A DNA stretch of 64,000 bases from Todiramphus chloris collaris (GCA_025345505.1 JANVCC010000047.1:7757429-7821428); one strand, 5' to 3'. Shown: positions 33,212 to 45,853, counted from the first letter of the stretch. Numbers and translations are program-made. The notes: generated by a model from the letters alone, not told the origin.

Positions 33212-33265
33212 ACAGTTGGACCTGATGATCTTAAAGGTTTCTTCCAACTCAAGCAATTCTATGAC
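33212..33265 (+). mobile_element. CR1 LINE tail fragment
   Basis: Only the last 54 bases: GTTGGACCTGATGATCTTAA, TTCCAACTCAAGC and one ATTCTATGA unit. Confidence 0.85.
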
Positions 33266-33292
33266 ATGCTGCTCTTACCTTAGCAGTCTTTT

Positions 33293-33455
33293 TGGAGTTA
33301 TGTGTCCAGCTCCAGGCTCCCCAGTATAAGGCAGACATGAAGCTACTGGAAAGAGTCAGGCAAAGGGCCAGAAGAATCCCTCATATGCAGAGAGGCTGAA
33401 GGAACTCAGACTGTTCAACCTGGAGGTTGAGGAGAAGGCTCAGGGGGATCTTATC
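33293..33455 (+). mobile_element. CR1 LINE, 5' part of an interrupted copy
   Basis: ORF2 end of a plus-strand copy (TGTCCAGCTCCAGGCTCCCC, then the YAERLKELRLFNLE block). It stops at CAGGGGGATCTTATC, where a minus-strand CR1 tail is inserted. The copy resumes at 33538. Confidence 0.88.
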
Positions 33456-33537
33456 ATAGAATAATAGACTGGTTTAGGTTGGAAGGGACCTTTAAATGTC
33501 ATCTAGTCCACCCTTCCTGCAGTGAGCAGGGACATCC
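33456..33537 (-). mobile_element. Nested CR1 LINE tail insertion
   Basis: About 82 bases: reversed tail ATAGAATAATAGACTGG, then TTAGGTTGGAAGGGACC and CATCTAGTCCACCCTTCCTG. It lies inside the copy at 33293-33850 in the opposite orientation. It is therefore younger than its host and strongly 5'-truncated. Confidence 0.9.
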
Positions 33538-33850
33538 ACGTGTATCAATACCTGATGGGGGGAGTAAAGAATATGAAGCCAGGCTCTTCTCAATGGTGTT
33601 CAGTGTCAGGACAAGAGACAACGGGCACAAACTGAAATACGTGACATTCCACCTAAACAAAAGTATTATTTATACTTCCCCCCCCCCCCCGCCAGGATTG
33701 CCCAGGCAGGCTGTGAAGTCTCCATCCTTGCAGATATTCATAAGCTGGTTAGATAAGGTCCTGAGCTGCCTGCTATAGCTGATCATGCTCTGAGCAAGGC
33801 ACTTGGACTTGCTGATCACCATAACAGAGGAGCTATAGAGGAGCTCCCAC
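33538..33850 (+). mobile_element. CR1 LINE, 3' part of an interrupted copy
   Basis: Continues the host copy from GTGTATCAATACCTGATGGG through GTCAGGACAAGAGACAACGG to the 3' UTR (GAGATATTCA-type block, CCTGAGCTGCCTGC). The terminal GGTTGGACT block is degraded and no tail unit remains. A 13-C run (33678-33690) interrupts it where other copies have an A/T-rich KKFF-coding segment. Confidence 0.85.
33678..33690. repeat. Poly-C run inside a CR1 copy
   Basis: Thirteen C in a row. Possibly expanded after insertion, or of uncertain length because homopolymers are error-prone. Confidence 0.85.
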
Positions 33851-34729
33851 CACCCCACACGCCCCAGATCTTTTGTGTCTGAACTAAATGTGTGTCTGTA
33901 GAGAAACAACATGTCATGTCCAGGTATTACAGCTCAAAGTGTAGGGGAATAATGTTCTGCATTTATGGCCTTTACTAGTTTATATACATAGGAATGTTTG
34001 TGGGCACATCTGCAGAGGGGAGGGTGGAAATAAGCAGCAGATATTTAAAGGCAAAATTGCACTGTATTTGTCAGGTTTTATTAAAAAAACTCCAACTTAT
34101 CAATGGTGCTGAATTTCAATTAAAGAACAATAAAACGTACATCCTTGCCAACAGAATTTTTTCTTATAGAGATCTCATCAGAAGTGGGGATTCCTTTTTT
34201 TTTTTTTTTTAAATTTGCTTGTATTTTCAGCTCTAATTATTTAATTGCAGACTTGCAGTTAGCCTATTGAAGACACCACATAATTAAGACAGCAGAGTAT
34301 TGGTAAACAATGGCTTGATTTCACTTGTAAACAAGGGAAGAGTTATTTTTAGTCAAACGTCTCAGTTGCTTGTGAGGTTTTTATTGAACTTATGCAGTTT
34401 GAAAATGGTAATTTTAAAAACTGTTTATGTTTTTGGTAAGTTACAGTAAACATAAACAGTGTTCCAGATGTACATTAGTCCTGTGATGTGGGTCACTGAA
34501 GTAAATTCCTGTACAGTTTGGAAAGAGTAGGCTAGTGGGTCCAAAACATGAAAAAAAAGCAAAGCAACCCAGATTATTGGACGTAGAAGGGGAAAATACT
34601 TGTACTTGATGTGGAAAGCTGTGGAGGAGATTAAACACTTCTCAGCAATATGAATAGATTTTGGACACAGTCCTCAGTCACTGTTAGTAGGAGGTGAAGA
34701 GGAAATGCTCCCCAAGGACTGAAGACAGA
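33851..34729. other. Single-copy noncoding interval
   Basis: Nothing recognised. A T run of about 17 lies at 34195-34211. Confidence 0.5.
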
Positions 34730-35471
34730 TGTCAAGGGTCAGAGATGGGCTGGCCACTGGACAGATGACAGACACTCTCTTTTAACATCTCTACCTTCCC
34801 AAAGGGGAAGAAAAAGGGTGTAAGGGAGAGAGACTGATGGGTTGGCAAGGAAAACTAAAGCAGCTTTAGTGAAAATAAAAGCAATAAAATGAAATATATA
34901 CAAATATAGACAAAATCAGTATCAACCCCAAACCCCCCCGATGGCAATTATGTCACTGTCATCACTGATGCTCTGGAGCAGGCACTAGGGAAGTCCAAGA
35001 CTGGACTGAAATGGATTCAGGAGCTGGATTCTGGAACATGTGTCTGGCGATTAAAGGCAGAATGGACAGGCTCCTCCTCGGACACCACCCATTGAAGAAG
35101 AGGCTTGACCCTCAAGAGCCCTCAGCTTTATACTGCATATGATGTATATGCACTCACTGGTCAGTTTGGGGTCACCTGTCCTGGCTGCTCCTCCCCACAG
35201 GTGCCACCTCTTACTCGCTGCACCCCAACGTGGGGCACAAGATGGAGCAGTGACCTTGGTCTGCAGAGGAGCAAGTCTAAGCAAGAGCCTTTCTGCCCCC
35301 CCAGCCCTTGGCAGTGACTCTGAACATGGAGTGTGGTCACTGCTGGAAGCAGAGACTGGCTGTGACAGTGTGCCCTGAACTGCAGACAGGGCAGGGGCTG
35401 AGAAGAGGCTGAGCTGGGAAGTGAAAGCACTGAACAGAATTAGTGCTGTTCTAACTCAAATTGGGACAACA
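34730..35471 (-). mobile_element. LTR of a bird ERVL-like endogenous retrovirus, probably solo
   Basis: Read on the minus strand it starts TGTTGTCCC (35471) and ends TTGACA (34730), with a TATA box TATAAA at 35127-35132 preceded by CAGGACAGGTGACCCCAAAC. The U3 part matches the fragment at 21912-22100. The downstream part (T-rich, TTATTGCTTTTATTTTCAC, then GCCAACCCATCAG) resembles the end of the 5067-5582 LTR. The outer limits are estimates. No internal retroviral genes flank it. Confidence 0.65.
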
Positions 35472-36649
35472 GCTTAGCTCAAGAGGATGCTCTCTGGTCC
35501 AGCACAGCACTGTGCTTCTCAAAGGGGTTGTGATCAGAAGGTCTCCCTTCAGTCATGGGAATATTTGCCACTCTCCTGGAGCTGCAGAGAGAGAAGCAGG
35601 ATCTGTGAGGTGGTTTGTGCTGGTCGCTGCAGCCAAACAAGATGTATGTTACCTAACACCGCTGGAGAAATGTATTTTCTTTTTCCCCAGTTACCATGGT
35701 GATGGTCAGATCAGACCACTAATGAGATGTCTGATGGGGCAGGCTGGGTGTGGGACAACAACGCTCTGTATTGGTTACCTGATTACCAGAGCTCTTCTAG
35801 GTGACTTGTGAAAATGGTGGCAAAAGAATCTTCTGAACAGGGGTCTTTTACTTGGAGAACAGTCTGTATTCAAACTTGGATATTTCTAACCCCTTGTGAG
35901 GTAATACCAGCTGCTAATGCCATCTCTAGTATTATCATAGCCTCCTATCTACTGTTGCAAGTTTTATATTGCTCCATGAATTATTAACTTCTGGTACAAA
36001 ATCACCATGAGAGGAACATGTTGCACTCAGGTCTGAAAAGAAAACATTAAATCTTTCTCAAGCTGTAAGTTCTTTTCCAGATCGCATCAGTTCTGTGCTT
36101 TAGCTTCTATCTGCAGCACTTCTACCTTCCAGCACTTTTCATATGGTTTCCTGGAAAATTGGAGGAGATAAGCACATGTCTCTGCATAATCAAATCAGGC
36201 TCATCCAGAGTGGAATAAACAGAGAGAGAGACTTACGTGCTTATTTCATTAGTATAGAAACAAATATACTAATGGAAATATATGGAAATAAAGTGGTGTA
36301 ATACATATGAAAATATTTTGCAACTTATTATATTGCTATAGGTCTGGATTTAGTTTTACTCTTTTTTTTTTTTAATTTATTTTGAAGCAAAAGAGTGTGG
36401 AATAAGTCTCCTACTTTGAATTTTATAGATAATCAGATATCCTGCAGCCTTCTGAACACAAAATCCTATGTGGGTGGACACAGAGGTATGAAGTTGGGAT
36501 GGCAGGCAGCAGAGGGGAGCAGAGGTTTTGAAAGCAATAACCAGAGCTGAAGCAGAGAGAGAAATGAAAATGACAGGGGAAATCACTCTAATTTCTACTG
36601 TTGCAGGCAACAGGCGCTTAAGGACTTCAGTTTGAGAACTCTCTCTCTT

Positions 36650-36699
36650 TCAAGATCCTTTAAAGGTCCCTTTCAACTCAGTGCATTCTATGATTCTAA
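36650..36699 (+). mobile_element. CR1 LINE tail fragment
   Basis: Only CAAGATCCTTTAAAGGTCCC, TTTCAACTCAGTGC and ATTCTATGATTCTA remain. Confidence 0.85.
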
Positions 36700-36779
36700 G
36701 TAGCCTGACTGTAGAATGAGGCTCACTATAGATTAAGAACCCTTTTGGCATTTGCAATCCTATTTCTCAAGGAAAACAC

Positions 36780-37140
36780 CTACCACAAGCTGGTAACTCA
36801 ATCCAGGCAGCTTTACACAGGCTGCTTATTGTCCACATTATAAATTCAGTGATGGCTTATTTCGAGTTACTCCATTTGGGTAATTACTTGGCAAAATGCT
36901 AAGGCGGAATGCTCCGGTTCATTATTTACAACAAATTTGTCATGGGACATAACCTAAGTGTTATCTGAGCCCAGTTGCACTAGATGCATGTGAAACATCT
37001 GCGATAGCAGTTACTCAACCAGCTACTCAAGCCATTGTTCTCCTGGAGAAAACCAGGACAGACATTGCACTACGGGAATCTAATTCTACAGCAATAACAG
37101 GTCACAGAAACCACCTGCCTGCTATTAAGTCCGTATCCTA
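36780..37140. promoter_or_regulatory. Possible conserved noncoding element
   Basis: Unique sequence with GGGTAATTACTTGG (palindromic homeodomain-like site), GCTTATTGTCC (SOX-like), TCATTATTTAC and scattered CpG. It has no microsatellites or repeats over 360 bases. Only composition supports the call. Confidence 0.2.
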
Positions 37141-37565
37141 AATCAATTATATAGCTCATTACACAAGCACTCTTTGGACCATCCAGTTAAATGCATCTTG
37201 ATAAGCACACATCGGGGGAAAAAAAAGGAGTACATCTCAACTCGAGAGGTGCTACAGGATTTCAGGAAGGGTAAATTCAGAAAATAGCCTCTTTGGTAAT
37301 GAAATATAACACTCTTAATTCCTTTCTTTTTTTCTTTAAAAAAAAAAGCAAAGTCCTGTATAATTCTTAAAGAAAAGCTATAAAAAGGCACCTCAGAAAG
37401 CAGCTTCTACAGGGAATGATATTTACATCTGGGTGTCTGTAATACAAGGACTAGATCCCTGTCTGTGTTGAAAGGGTGTGCTCCTGAGGAGCAATTCTAT
37501 ATGTGTTAGGTTAAAAAAACAAAAGTGAAAAAGACCAAATATTGGAGAAGCTGTTCTCTGTAGGC

Positions 37566-37586
37566 TTTTTTTTTTTTTTTTTTTTT
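37566..37586. repeat. Poly-T tract, 21 T
   Basis: Uninterrupted T run with no recognisable element attached. Confidence 0.9.
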
Positions 37587-39040
37587 CAAACCCTTTTAAA
37601 ACAAAACCTGCCCAATTACACTGATTTATGTGCTGCTATGTGCTTATTTGCTGCAGAAACGCCTTACTGGGTATAAGGAAAAGAACAAACTTGCTTTTAT
37701 AACTATCCCATTCTCCCTGGATGAATGTAAATGGGAATTTAAAATATAGGAGGCAGGCAAATCACAGTTAATTTCCCAAAGAAATAGGCCAGAGTTTGTA
37801 CTTCATTATTATTACTACCTGTTATGTGCATTATAATAGCATCTAGAAGCTCTACTTATGGACCTGGACCTCACCCATTCCTATAGATATTAATTCTGCA
37901 CCACATTAATAATTAGAGACAAGTGAGAAGTAGAAATATTTGTGTTGATTTCAACAAGGGCTGAATTCTGCCTTCCTAACATCAGTGCTGTAGCTCTGTA
38001 GTTTCGGTTCTGTTTAATACTGCTGCGGTTAAAAATAAACACCAGAACCCGTTAGACTCCCCAGTCCTAGTCTGGGGAATATACCCTGGCTGGTTTATGT
38101 TGTACAAGATGTGTTTGCAAAGCTACGAGCAACCTCCTTGCGTTTCACAGGGAATTTTTGTCTGGGTCTATAAATCAAACAATACAAGGAACAATTTGGT
38201 GCTCCGCGTTCAGCAATCGTTTGCATTATCTCGCTGCTTGTATCTGCCAGGGTGAATTTTCAGTCCAGCTTTATTCTTTACCTCGCCCAAATCACAACAT
38301 TTCTTCCTGTTCTGTTTCCTCCCCAACCCATTTGTTAAATTGGCACACCAGACTTGTGTGGGGAACTCTGACTGGGGCAGTCTCCAAAACAAAGTGTTTT
38401 CTCCCTCCTCCTCCGACCCTTTGTATTCATCTGAGAGCTGCATTCAAGGCCCTCTGGTACAGGAACTGGGCCAGTTTCCCCCTTGGATTCTTAGAAAATT
38501 TTCAACTCATTCTTTACCAGTGTACCATCCTCACTTCTACAGGTACCTGCTACTCTTAGGTAGAGATTTAGATATTTCTTTTGTGTTTAAAACCTCTGTT
38601 TTGGCTTGAACAGTATCTGGCTTGCCATGTAACACCAATCCTTCTAGGTGATCAGTCTCACACTGCTCTTCCACAAGTCCTTGTAGCATTAACAGTCACG
38701 TTCTGGGCAACGTTTATCACTGGCTCCTTCACTGATGAAGATACTTAGTGTCAGGCTGGTCCTAATCCTCCCAGCACCTCTGTTTTCAAGACATCTACCC
38801 GCTGTCAAGAGATCCCAACTGAGCACTTTATTATCCATTTAGCATGATTTTTATCAGTGCTCTGGAGTTCTAATGGTTTTCATTTCAATACCAAACAGAA
38901 CTTTGGAATGGACAAACAGGGTTCCTAGGCCTGTTAGAAACTTTTACTTTCCATGTGTTTTATAAATCCTGTATAGTATTTTTATATAAAAGCTTCTTTT
39001 GGACTGTTTCATACCACACAAGGTTACCTAGTCAGATGTT

Positions 39041-39112
39041 ATTATACATTTTATATATATATATAAAATTTATATAGACATATATTTATTTATATTTTTC
39101 TATATAGATCTA
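39041..39112. repeat. AT-rich low-complexity tract with (TA)n
   Basis: Nearly pure A/T including several TA repeats. It lies about 50 bases before a CR1 insertion. Confidence 0.85.
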
Positions 39113-39161
39113 AATTTTTGTATCTAAATGTATCTAAAGTTACATATTTATTGTTATTTGT

Positions 39162-39510
39162 TACAGAATTGTCGAATAGTTTGGGTTGGAAGGGACCTTA
39201 AAGATCACAATGGGCAGAGACACCTTCCACTAGACCAGGTTGCTCAAAGCCCCATCCAACCTGGCCCTGAACACATCCAGGGATGGAGCATCCACAGCTT
39301 CCCCGGGCACCCTGTGCCAGTGTCTCAGCACCCTCAGGGCGAAGAACTTCTTCCTAATTTCTAATGTAAATCTCCCCTCTTTCAGTTTTAAGCCATCACG
39401 TAGTCTTATCACTACAAATCCTTGGTAAAAGTCCCTCCCCAGCTTTCCTGTAGGTCCTCTTTAAACACTGGAAGGCCACAGGTCTCCCTGGAACCTTCTC
39501 TTCTCCAATA
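39162..39510 (-). mobile_element. CR1 LINE 3' end (subfamily 5)
   Basis: Reversed degraded tail, TTTGGGTTGGAAGGGACC, then CACCTTCCACTAGACCAGGT and GGGATGGAGCATCCACAGC. The minus strand encodes RDGLKLKEGRFTLEIRKKFF and APSLDVFRARLDGAL in frame. Truncated in ORF2 near CTTCTCTTCTCCA. Confidence 0.93.
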
Positions 39511-42500
39511 TGTGTTGTAATACATATTTGTTTGATCCATTTAGAGCACTTATTAAAGTATTTTCTCTCTGTGTCTTGTCTTCCAGTGCAGGAAAGTCCT
39601 ATGGACATCTTCCCGAATTACTTTGTGTCTCCACTCACATTGCAGGAGGCTCTGAGAAGCTTTCTCTTCTCTTCAGTTGCATGTTAGGAAATATAACCTC
39701 GCTGTGCTTCACTCCTCACTAACCCAGAGAATATTCTGATCAGCATAAAGCTCTTTGGCAAATACTTCAGTCCACCCTGCTTGGCTGGAAGCTTAAGAAA
39801 AGGAATAACCGAGGCCTTGTTCGGGTCAAACAAAGAGAGGGAGAGAAAGCGCTGCCTGGCACCTCCACGAGCTTGCTATTCAATGTCGTTTGTGAGAACT
39901 TGGCAAGACGCTTAAATGTCTCCCTGCCCTCCCTTTCTGCTCGCTTCTATGACCGAGCTGTAAAAGGAGAAGCCACCTTCCAGAGGTTTCCTGAGGGACA
40001 AGGCACTGGGGAGCAGAGGGGTGCGGGCACTGCAGGAGCAGAGACCACCTCTCTGCAGAGCTCTGCTGAGGGCAAGGGGCACGTTTTGCTGAATCAGCAC
40101 CTTGAAGACCTCCTTAAGTCTCATTTGCTTACATGCTGAAGTGCTCTGCTGAATTACAGCCCAGGGCAACTAGCTGCCAGCCCTGCACTTCCTGATTAAA
40201 ACCGAACCAGAAAACCCCTTTCTGGGAGCCGTGCGCTTGCTATGAGTGGTGCCATCCAAGGCCTCCCTCTTTTCCTGATTATTCCTCCGTGCCCACCCAG
40301 TGAAACACCAACAAGAGCGCCAGGACTGCTTTACTTGGAACAAACTGTAGGGCAAGAACTGTATTTTCAAAGGATGAGCCAATTTCTTTTATCTTGCTCA
40401 TCTCATCTCGGAAAATAGCGCGGATCTTAGCAAATACCCTGAGGTGGTACAATTGCCTATTAAATAGGGCTCCCCGTTGATTTCAACGTGCTTCCAAAGT
40501 GCTTCAGAAGGTTGATGGCACAATGTGGCCCAAAGGTGCTTTTCACTAATGTGTTGTCTGGCACACAGAGAGATAATAATGAAGGAAAATTGGACTGTTT
40601 TCTTGAACGGGGATATCAGCACTGGCATTGCCAGGCAAAAGAAAATAACCCTTGCCTAGTAAACTAAGATTTTTCGTGTCCTGGAAATGATGTTTAGGAC
40701 ACAGAGCAAAATTCCAACTAAACAGGAGAAAAAGAAGTATCTCCTGTTCTTAAAAAAATTGGAACAAACTCAATGGAAAACAGTCCACGCAGTACCCACC
40801 CGTGAGGATGGAGTGAAGTATCTGAGTACTTGATACTCTCTCAGGGGCCATGGAATGTTTTCCAGTGCAGTCCCCAGCTCAATCTCTCACATCACACTGA
40901 GACACCTGAACCGTTTCAGATGCAAACAGACGGCAGCAAAGCCACAAGAGGAAATGGTATTTCAAGACAGAACCGTGGCCAGCCTGGGAAGATAAGAGCA
41001 AATCCTTTTATATCAGCAATCACACTGGCCAAGCACATCTGCTATTGGCTCTGGATTCAGAGAAATTTCATATAAACTAATCACCCATCACTGAACACAC
41101 TGAGAGGGAGGAAAAGGATTTATCAATTGACTGGTTTCATGGTTCTGAGACTTTATTCCTTGCCTTAGAGGTTTTTTAAGGAGGTAAAGTATCAGTATTT
41201 AACTCTTCAGACGCAGTTCAGGTGACCTCACTCCAAAGTCTCACCAATAGCTATGAAACATTATTACCCAAGTTTTGAAAGTTACTGCTGATTTTATGTG
41301 CCCATTATTCGGAGTATTCTACTTCTTTTCAAGACAGCTGCTTTTTATAAAACTGTCCCTGCTCTTACCCTTCATAGGTCAAGGACATTGGGTTTGGCTC
41401 TTCCAATTAATGGCAAAAAGAGTTGCTACTGGTGTTTAACTGGGAGAAGCAGCGTCCTGTCTAAATGAGGTTTTCAGCATCATCCTGATGCTTTTGAGCA
41501 TATGGCTTTAATACATACACGTGGCAACCAAGCAATCTGCAGATTTAGGCATCCCAATGTGCTCATTAACTTAATAGACAATTATGCTGTATTAGGTGCA
41601 ATTAAAAAAATACAATTTTCTAAGAAATCACTAATTACACATCTACACGATTGAGCCCGTTATGTAAATAACAGGCTTCAGAAAGTCTTTACATTTATAT
41701 ATTTCTCTTTATACATTGCAAAAGTTCTGATTGGCTTTTGTACCATATTTCAATCAATCATGCACCTTCTACCATTTTTTATAGGTTCCTTTATCTTATA
41801 GTTATTTGTAGTAACCCTGAACCTCAACAAGATTCTATTTTTAGGGTTTTTCACACTTTGAATAAATTACTTCTGGATTGGAAATCAATATATTTTCAAA
41901 GCTGAGCTTTAAATGTGCAGCACTTGCCTTTTTTGAAGTACTTAAACATTTTTTCTTGACTTCATACAAAGTGGCACTTGTGAAAATGATGAATAAATAC
42001 TTTAAGGTAGCATTTGTGGGATAGTCCTTTTGTCTGAACCCTGCAGACATCAATGGAGAATCTTTTGAGTATCTTCTCTTCTATTCCAAATTTCACAGAA
42101 TTTCATTTTGCGTTTAATAGGGTTCAAAAATCATTGGTCCTAATTCAGTTTAGATGGATAATAATCCTTCATCTAAATGTTATACCTCAGAATGTATTTC
42201 TCAGTTTGGACGAGTGCCATGGGGAATCAACAAAATCTGTTACCATTTGCTCGCTACCTTTGCTCAACTTCTTCTTTTAAAAAAAGAAAGTTAAGGAGCA
42301 ACAATCCTTAAATTGTATCTGATTTTGTGTGGCGTGGTAGTGCATGAGACTGCCTAAAAATAAATATGGATAAAATCCTGTGTACAAACCTTCCTGTCTG
42401 TTTACCAAGTCCCTGTGGAAGTCAAGCTAGGTAAGCAAATTCATCACAGCACTGGCAGAGGAAATCTGAGCAGTAAGACTATTACATGAAATATTAGAAG

Positions 42501-43349
42501 TATTAGTATGTGACTGGAAATCCCACATTATCATCGACTACGTGACACAGCTTCTTATGAAAGAAAACTGTGAGCAAGAAAGACATTGGCTGGACATAGG
42601 CCTGCTGGACTCCTGATCTAAAGAAGGGAGAATAAGTTTACCTTATTCTAAAGCACTGCAGAATTCAGATCATCACAAAATACTCTGCAAAATTAGCATC
42701 TGACTGCCATACATCTTAGACTCATATTGTGAAAAAAAAAAAAAATAAAAATCAATGCTTTCTTCCTGAACAATCAAGAAGGGCTATTCCTATATTGACT
42801 GACCTTTACTTTTTTACAGATTTTTCTAAAATGAAGAGTGAGGAATTCAACACGAAGGCAAAATAATTACTGATTGGCAGAATTTCACACTCTCAGATGC
42901 ATTTTCTGCTGAAGTTTTGCATTCAGGTTTTCTGTAATCTCTGTAATTTGATTCTTTGGTGAGAATGACATTTTTCAAACTTTTTCAGACCTCTTTAGGT
43001 CATAAATTACACAGAGAAAAGGTGCTGCATGCTCTATATCCATAATATCTCTTCAAGCAGATGCAGGCAGAGGGCTCCCAGGATTTCTGCTGTTCAGCAG
43101 ACAGTGTCAATATTTAATGTGACAGGCAAAGCAGGAGGAAAGGTTTCTGATGGCAGGAAGCAAATGGATCACTCCTTATTCCACAAAGATTTACTTGGAC
43201 GTGAGTGAGTGTTCCACTCTCTCCTTTACTAGATCTCTCAGGCTTAATTGTTGTTTACTTAATGTGGACTGCCCATGACCATTTTTACTCTAATTAATAC
43301 ATTTTTCAAGTTAGTTGGCAGAAAGATTGAACAGTGTCTTTAATATATG
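39511..43349. other. Single-copy noncoding interval
   Basis: No gene is recognised in 3.8 kb. Frames at 39873 and 40398 lack domains. Motifs such as TTGATTTCAACGTG near 40475 hint at very old repeat remnants that I cannot name. A 13-14-base A run lies near 42732. Confidence 0.45.
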
Positions 43350-43799
43350 TCTTTGCTGGAGCGTGGCTAGGGAAGGGCAGCAGAGCTGGGGAAGGGTCTG
43401 GAGCACAAGTGTGGTGAGGAGCAGCTGAGGGACCTGGGGCTGTTCAGCCTGGAGAAAAGGAGGCTCAGGGGAGACCTTCTGGCTCTTGACAGCTCCCTGA
43501 AAGGAGGCTGGAGCCAGGTGGGGTCGGGCTCTGCTCCCAAGGAACAAGTAACAGGACAAGAGGAACCAGCCTCAAGTTGCACCAGGGGAGGTTTAGTTTG
43601 GACATGGGGACAATTTTTTCCCTGCAAGAGTTGTCAAGCATTAGCCCAGGGCAGTGGTGGAGTCCCCATGATCCCTGGAGGGGTTTCCAAGCCGTGGAGA
43701 TGGAGTGTTAAGGGATGTGGGTTAGTGGTGCTCTGGGTTAAAGGTTGGACTTGATGATCTTAAAGGTCTCTTCCAACCAAAATGGGTCTGTTTCTATTG
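43350..43799 (+). mobile_element. CR1 LINE 3' end (subfamily 2)
   Basis: From the ORF2 RALEHKC-like segment through CTGGAGAAAAGGAGGCTCAG, the CCCTGGAGGGGTTTCCAAGC block and GGTTGGACTTGATGATCTTA to a degraded tail GGGTCTGTTTCTATTG. Confidence 0.93.
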
Positions 43800-44882
43800 T
43801 ATAATCAACAAGGAGCTACAAACACTTTCCAGCGCCGTTATGCTGTTTGAGATATAAATAATTACAATCCCTGAGCTGAGAGTTTGTCTCGGAAACAAAG
43901 AGGATAAGGCAAACACATGTTTCAAACTACATGCTGAATCTAACCTAAAATTATCAAGGCTTCTGCTAAGCAGAAATGCTTTTCACTCAAATTTTTCTGA
44001 GACAATTAGAGGAACATGATACCAGCATGCCTCTGAGGAATCTTGTTTGTTTGCATTGATTAAAAATGGCATCTGACTAATTCAGCATGTTACATCCTTG
44101 TCTGGTCAGCCACTCCAGAACTCATTCTTTCAGTTTTGGATCCTGAACACAAGTGGGGGAGCCTGAAGAAGTCTCCACTTGGATGAGTTCATTCATCTCC
44201 GAGACTCTGACACTAAGAATTGTGACGACTTATGACACCAACTGGTAAATGCTGGTTAAATTTATGCTGGTTAAAAGAAAGTGGCATGTTTCTTTTGCTC
44301 TTTTTATTTTCATTTTCTATTGGAATAAAAAAACCCCAACAAAACAAAACCAAGAGGAAGAATATGAACTCAGTGAATATTCAAATACCAAGTCAAAGCT
44401 CAAATGCTATCCTGTTTTCTAAATGTCCCTTGTAATAGAGAACTTGATGGTTCAAATAGGTTTTGATGCCTCTCTTAGCCCTCACAGCAGCACTCATTCA
44501 AACAAGCACCTCTAGGAATCCTCAGTAACGGGGAAGGAAAACAATAATTTGCTACGTGCATCATTTTTTCTTGTCAAAAATGGAATTTATAAAACACTTC
44601 ATATTCTCTCAGTTGCCCGAGAGGAAGCCAGCTAAGTATTTTCCACATCATTTAGTGAAAGCAGGCTTGACAACCTCATACCCAAGTTTTCCTCACAAGT
44701 AAGCTTCTCCCTTTAGCAAAAACTATCAGCATACTTATCCTCCTTTGATCAAACTCTTGAGTCTCCTCTCAGCAACCAAACATGTTCTAAGGTCTGTATA
44801 ACCACACATAACTGACCTTCCATGAATAAAAGGTCTCTTTGGTACCGTAGTAAATCCCTTAGACTTTCATGACAGCTGATAA
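43800..44882. other. Single-copy noncoding interval
   Basis: Nothing recognised. A short A/C-rich low-complexity stretch lies at about 44327-44352. Confidence 0.5.
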
Positions 44883-45258
44883 ACACAGAATCCCAGCATG
44901 GTGCGGGTGGAAGGGACCTCTGGAGATGATCTGGTGCCACCCCACTGCTCCATCCAGCAGGGTCACCCAGAGCAGGGGGCCCAGCATCCCAGTGTCCAGC
45001 TGGGTTTGGAATCTCTCTAGACAAGGAGACTCCACAACCTCTCTGGGCAGCCTGGCATAGCCTCTGACACCCTCACACCAAAGAACTTTCTGCTCCTGCT
45101 CAGATGGAACCTCCTGGGTTCCAGTTTCTTCCCGTTGCCCCTTGTCCTGTTGCTGGGCACCACTGACAAGAGTCTGGCCCCATCCTCTTAACCTCTACCC
45201 TCTAGGTTCTAATAAGCATTGAAAAGTTGCCCTCTCAGTCTTCTCTAGGCTCAAGATG
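44883..45258 (-). mobile_element. CR1 LINE 3' end (subfamily 1)
   Basis: Reversed tail ACAGAATCCCAGCATGG, then GGAGATGATCTGGTGCCACC, the reversed GGGGGCCCAGCATCC block and TCTCTGGGCAGCCTGGC. It ends after the ORF2 terminal segment near CTCTAGGCTCAAG. Confidence 0.93.
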
Positions 45259-45499
45259 CATATCTAGGAAGCCTTTCATTCCCTTGAGGGACTATGGGTA
45301 TCTGGAGAAAATGAAAGCTTTTTGTCAAGTGTCAGGACAGCATTACAGGCAAGTGAAGATATAAGTGATATGAGACTCACCTTTGAGAAAAATGCATCAC
45401 AGCTCAGCTTCTGCTTCAGTTTTAGAAGCAAGCTCACTGCACTGCAGTAAAAAGATAGAAGACTGATCTTTGTGAAAGATAAACTAGAACAGGAAAAGA

Positions 45500-45853
45500 C
45501 ATTGGGAAACTTTATTATGGCCTTTTGGTACTTAAAGGGGACTTGTAAGAAAGATGGGCACAATCTCTTCAGCAGGGCCTGTTGTGACAGGAGAAGAGGT
45601 GATAGTTTGAAACTAAAAGGGGAGATTTAGACTGGAGAGAAGGAAGAAATTTTTCACACTGAGGGTGCTGAGAGCCTGTCCCAGGTTGGCCAGAGAGGTG
45701 GTCACTGCCCCATCCCGGGCACCATTGCAGGTGAGGTTGGCCGAGGCTCTGAGCAACCTGCTCTAGTTGCAGATGTACCTGCTCCCCGCAGGGAGTTGGA
45801 CCAGATGACCTCTAACAATCCCTTCCAACCCAAAGCAGTGTATATTTCTATGA
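45500..45853 (+). mobile_element. CR1 LINE 3' end (subfamily 3)
   Basis: Carries the ORF2 end (GGCCTGTTGTGACAGGAGAA, TTAGACTGGAGAGAAGGAAG), the GGCACCATTGCAGGTGAGGT 3' UTR block, GAGTTGGACCAGATGACC and a degraded tail (ATATTTCTATGA). Confidence 0.93.

Larger units (their letters stand above)
35472..39161. other. Single-copy noncoding interval
   Basis: No gene is recognised. It contains a CR1 tail remnant (36650-36699), a possible conserved block (36780-37140), a 21-T run at 37566-37586 and an AT-rich tract at 39041-39112. Confidence 0.45.

Noticed and set aside
40470..40500. TTGATTTCAACGTG-like motif, and a similar one near 37945, suggestive of ancient amniote repeats
   Set aside because: Too short and diverged to assign to a family without a search.
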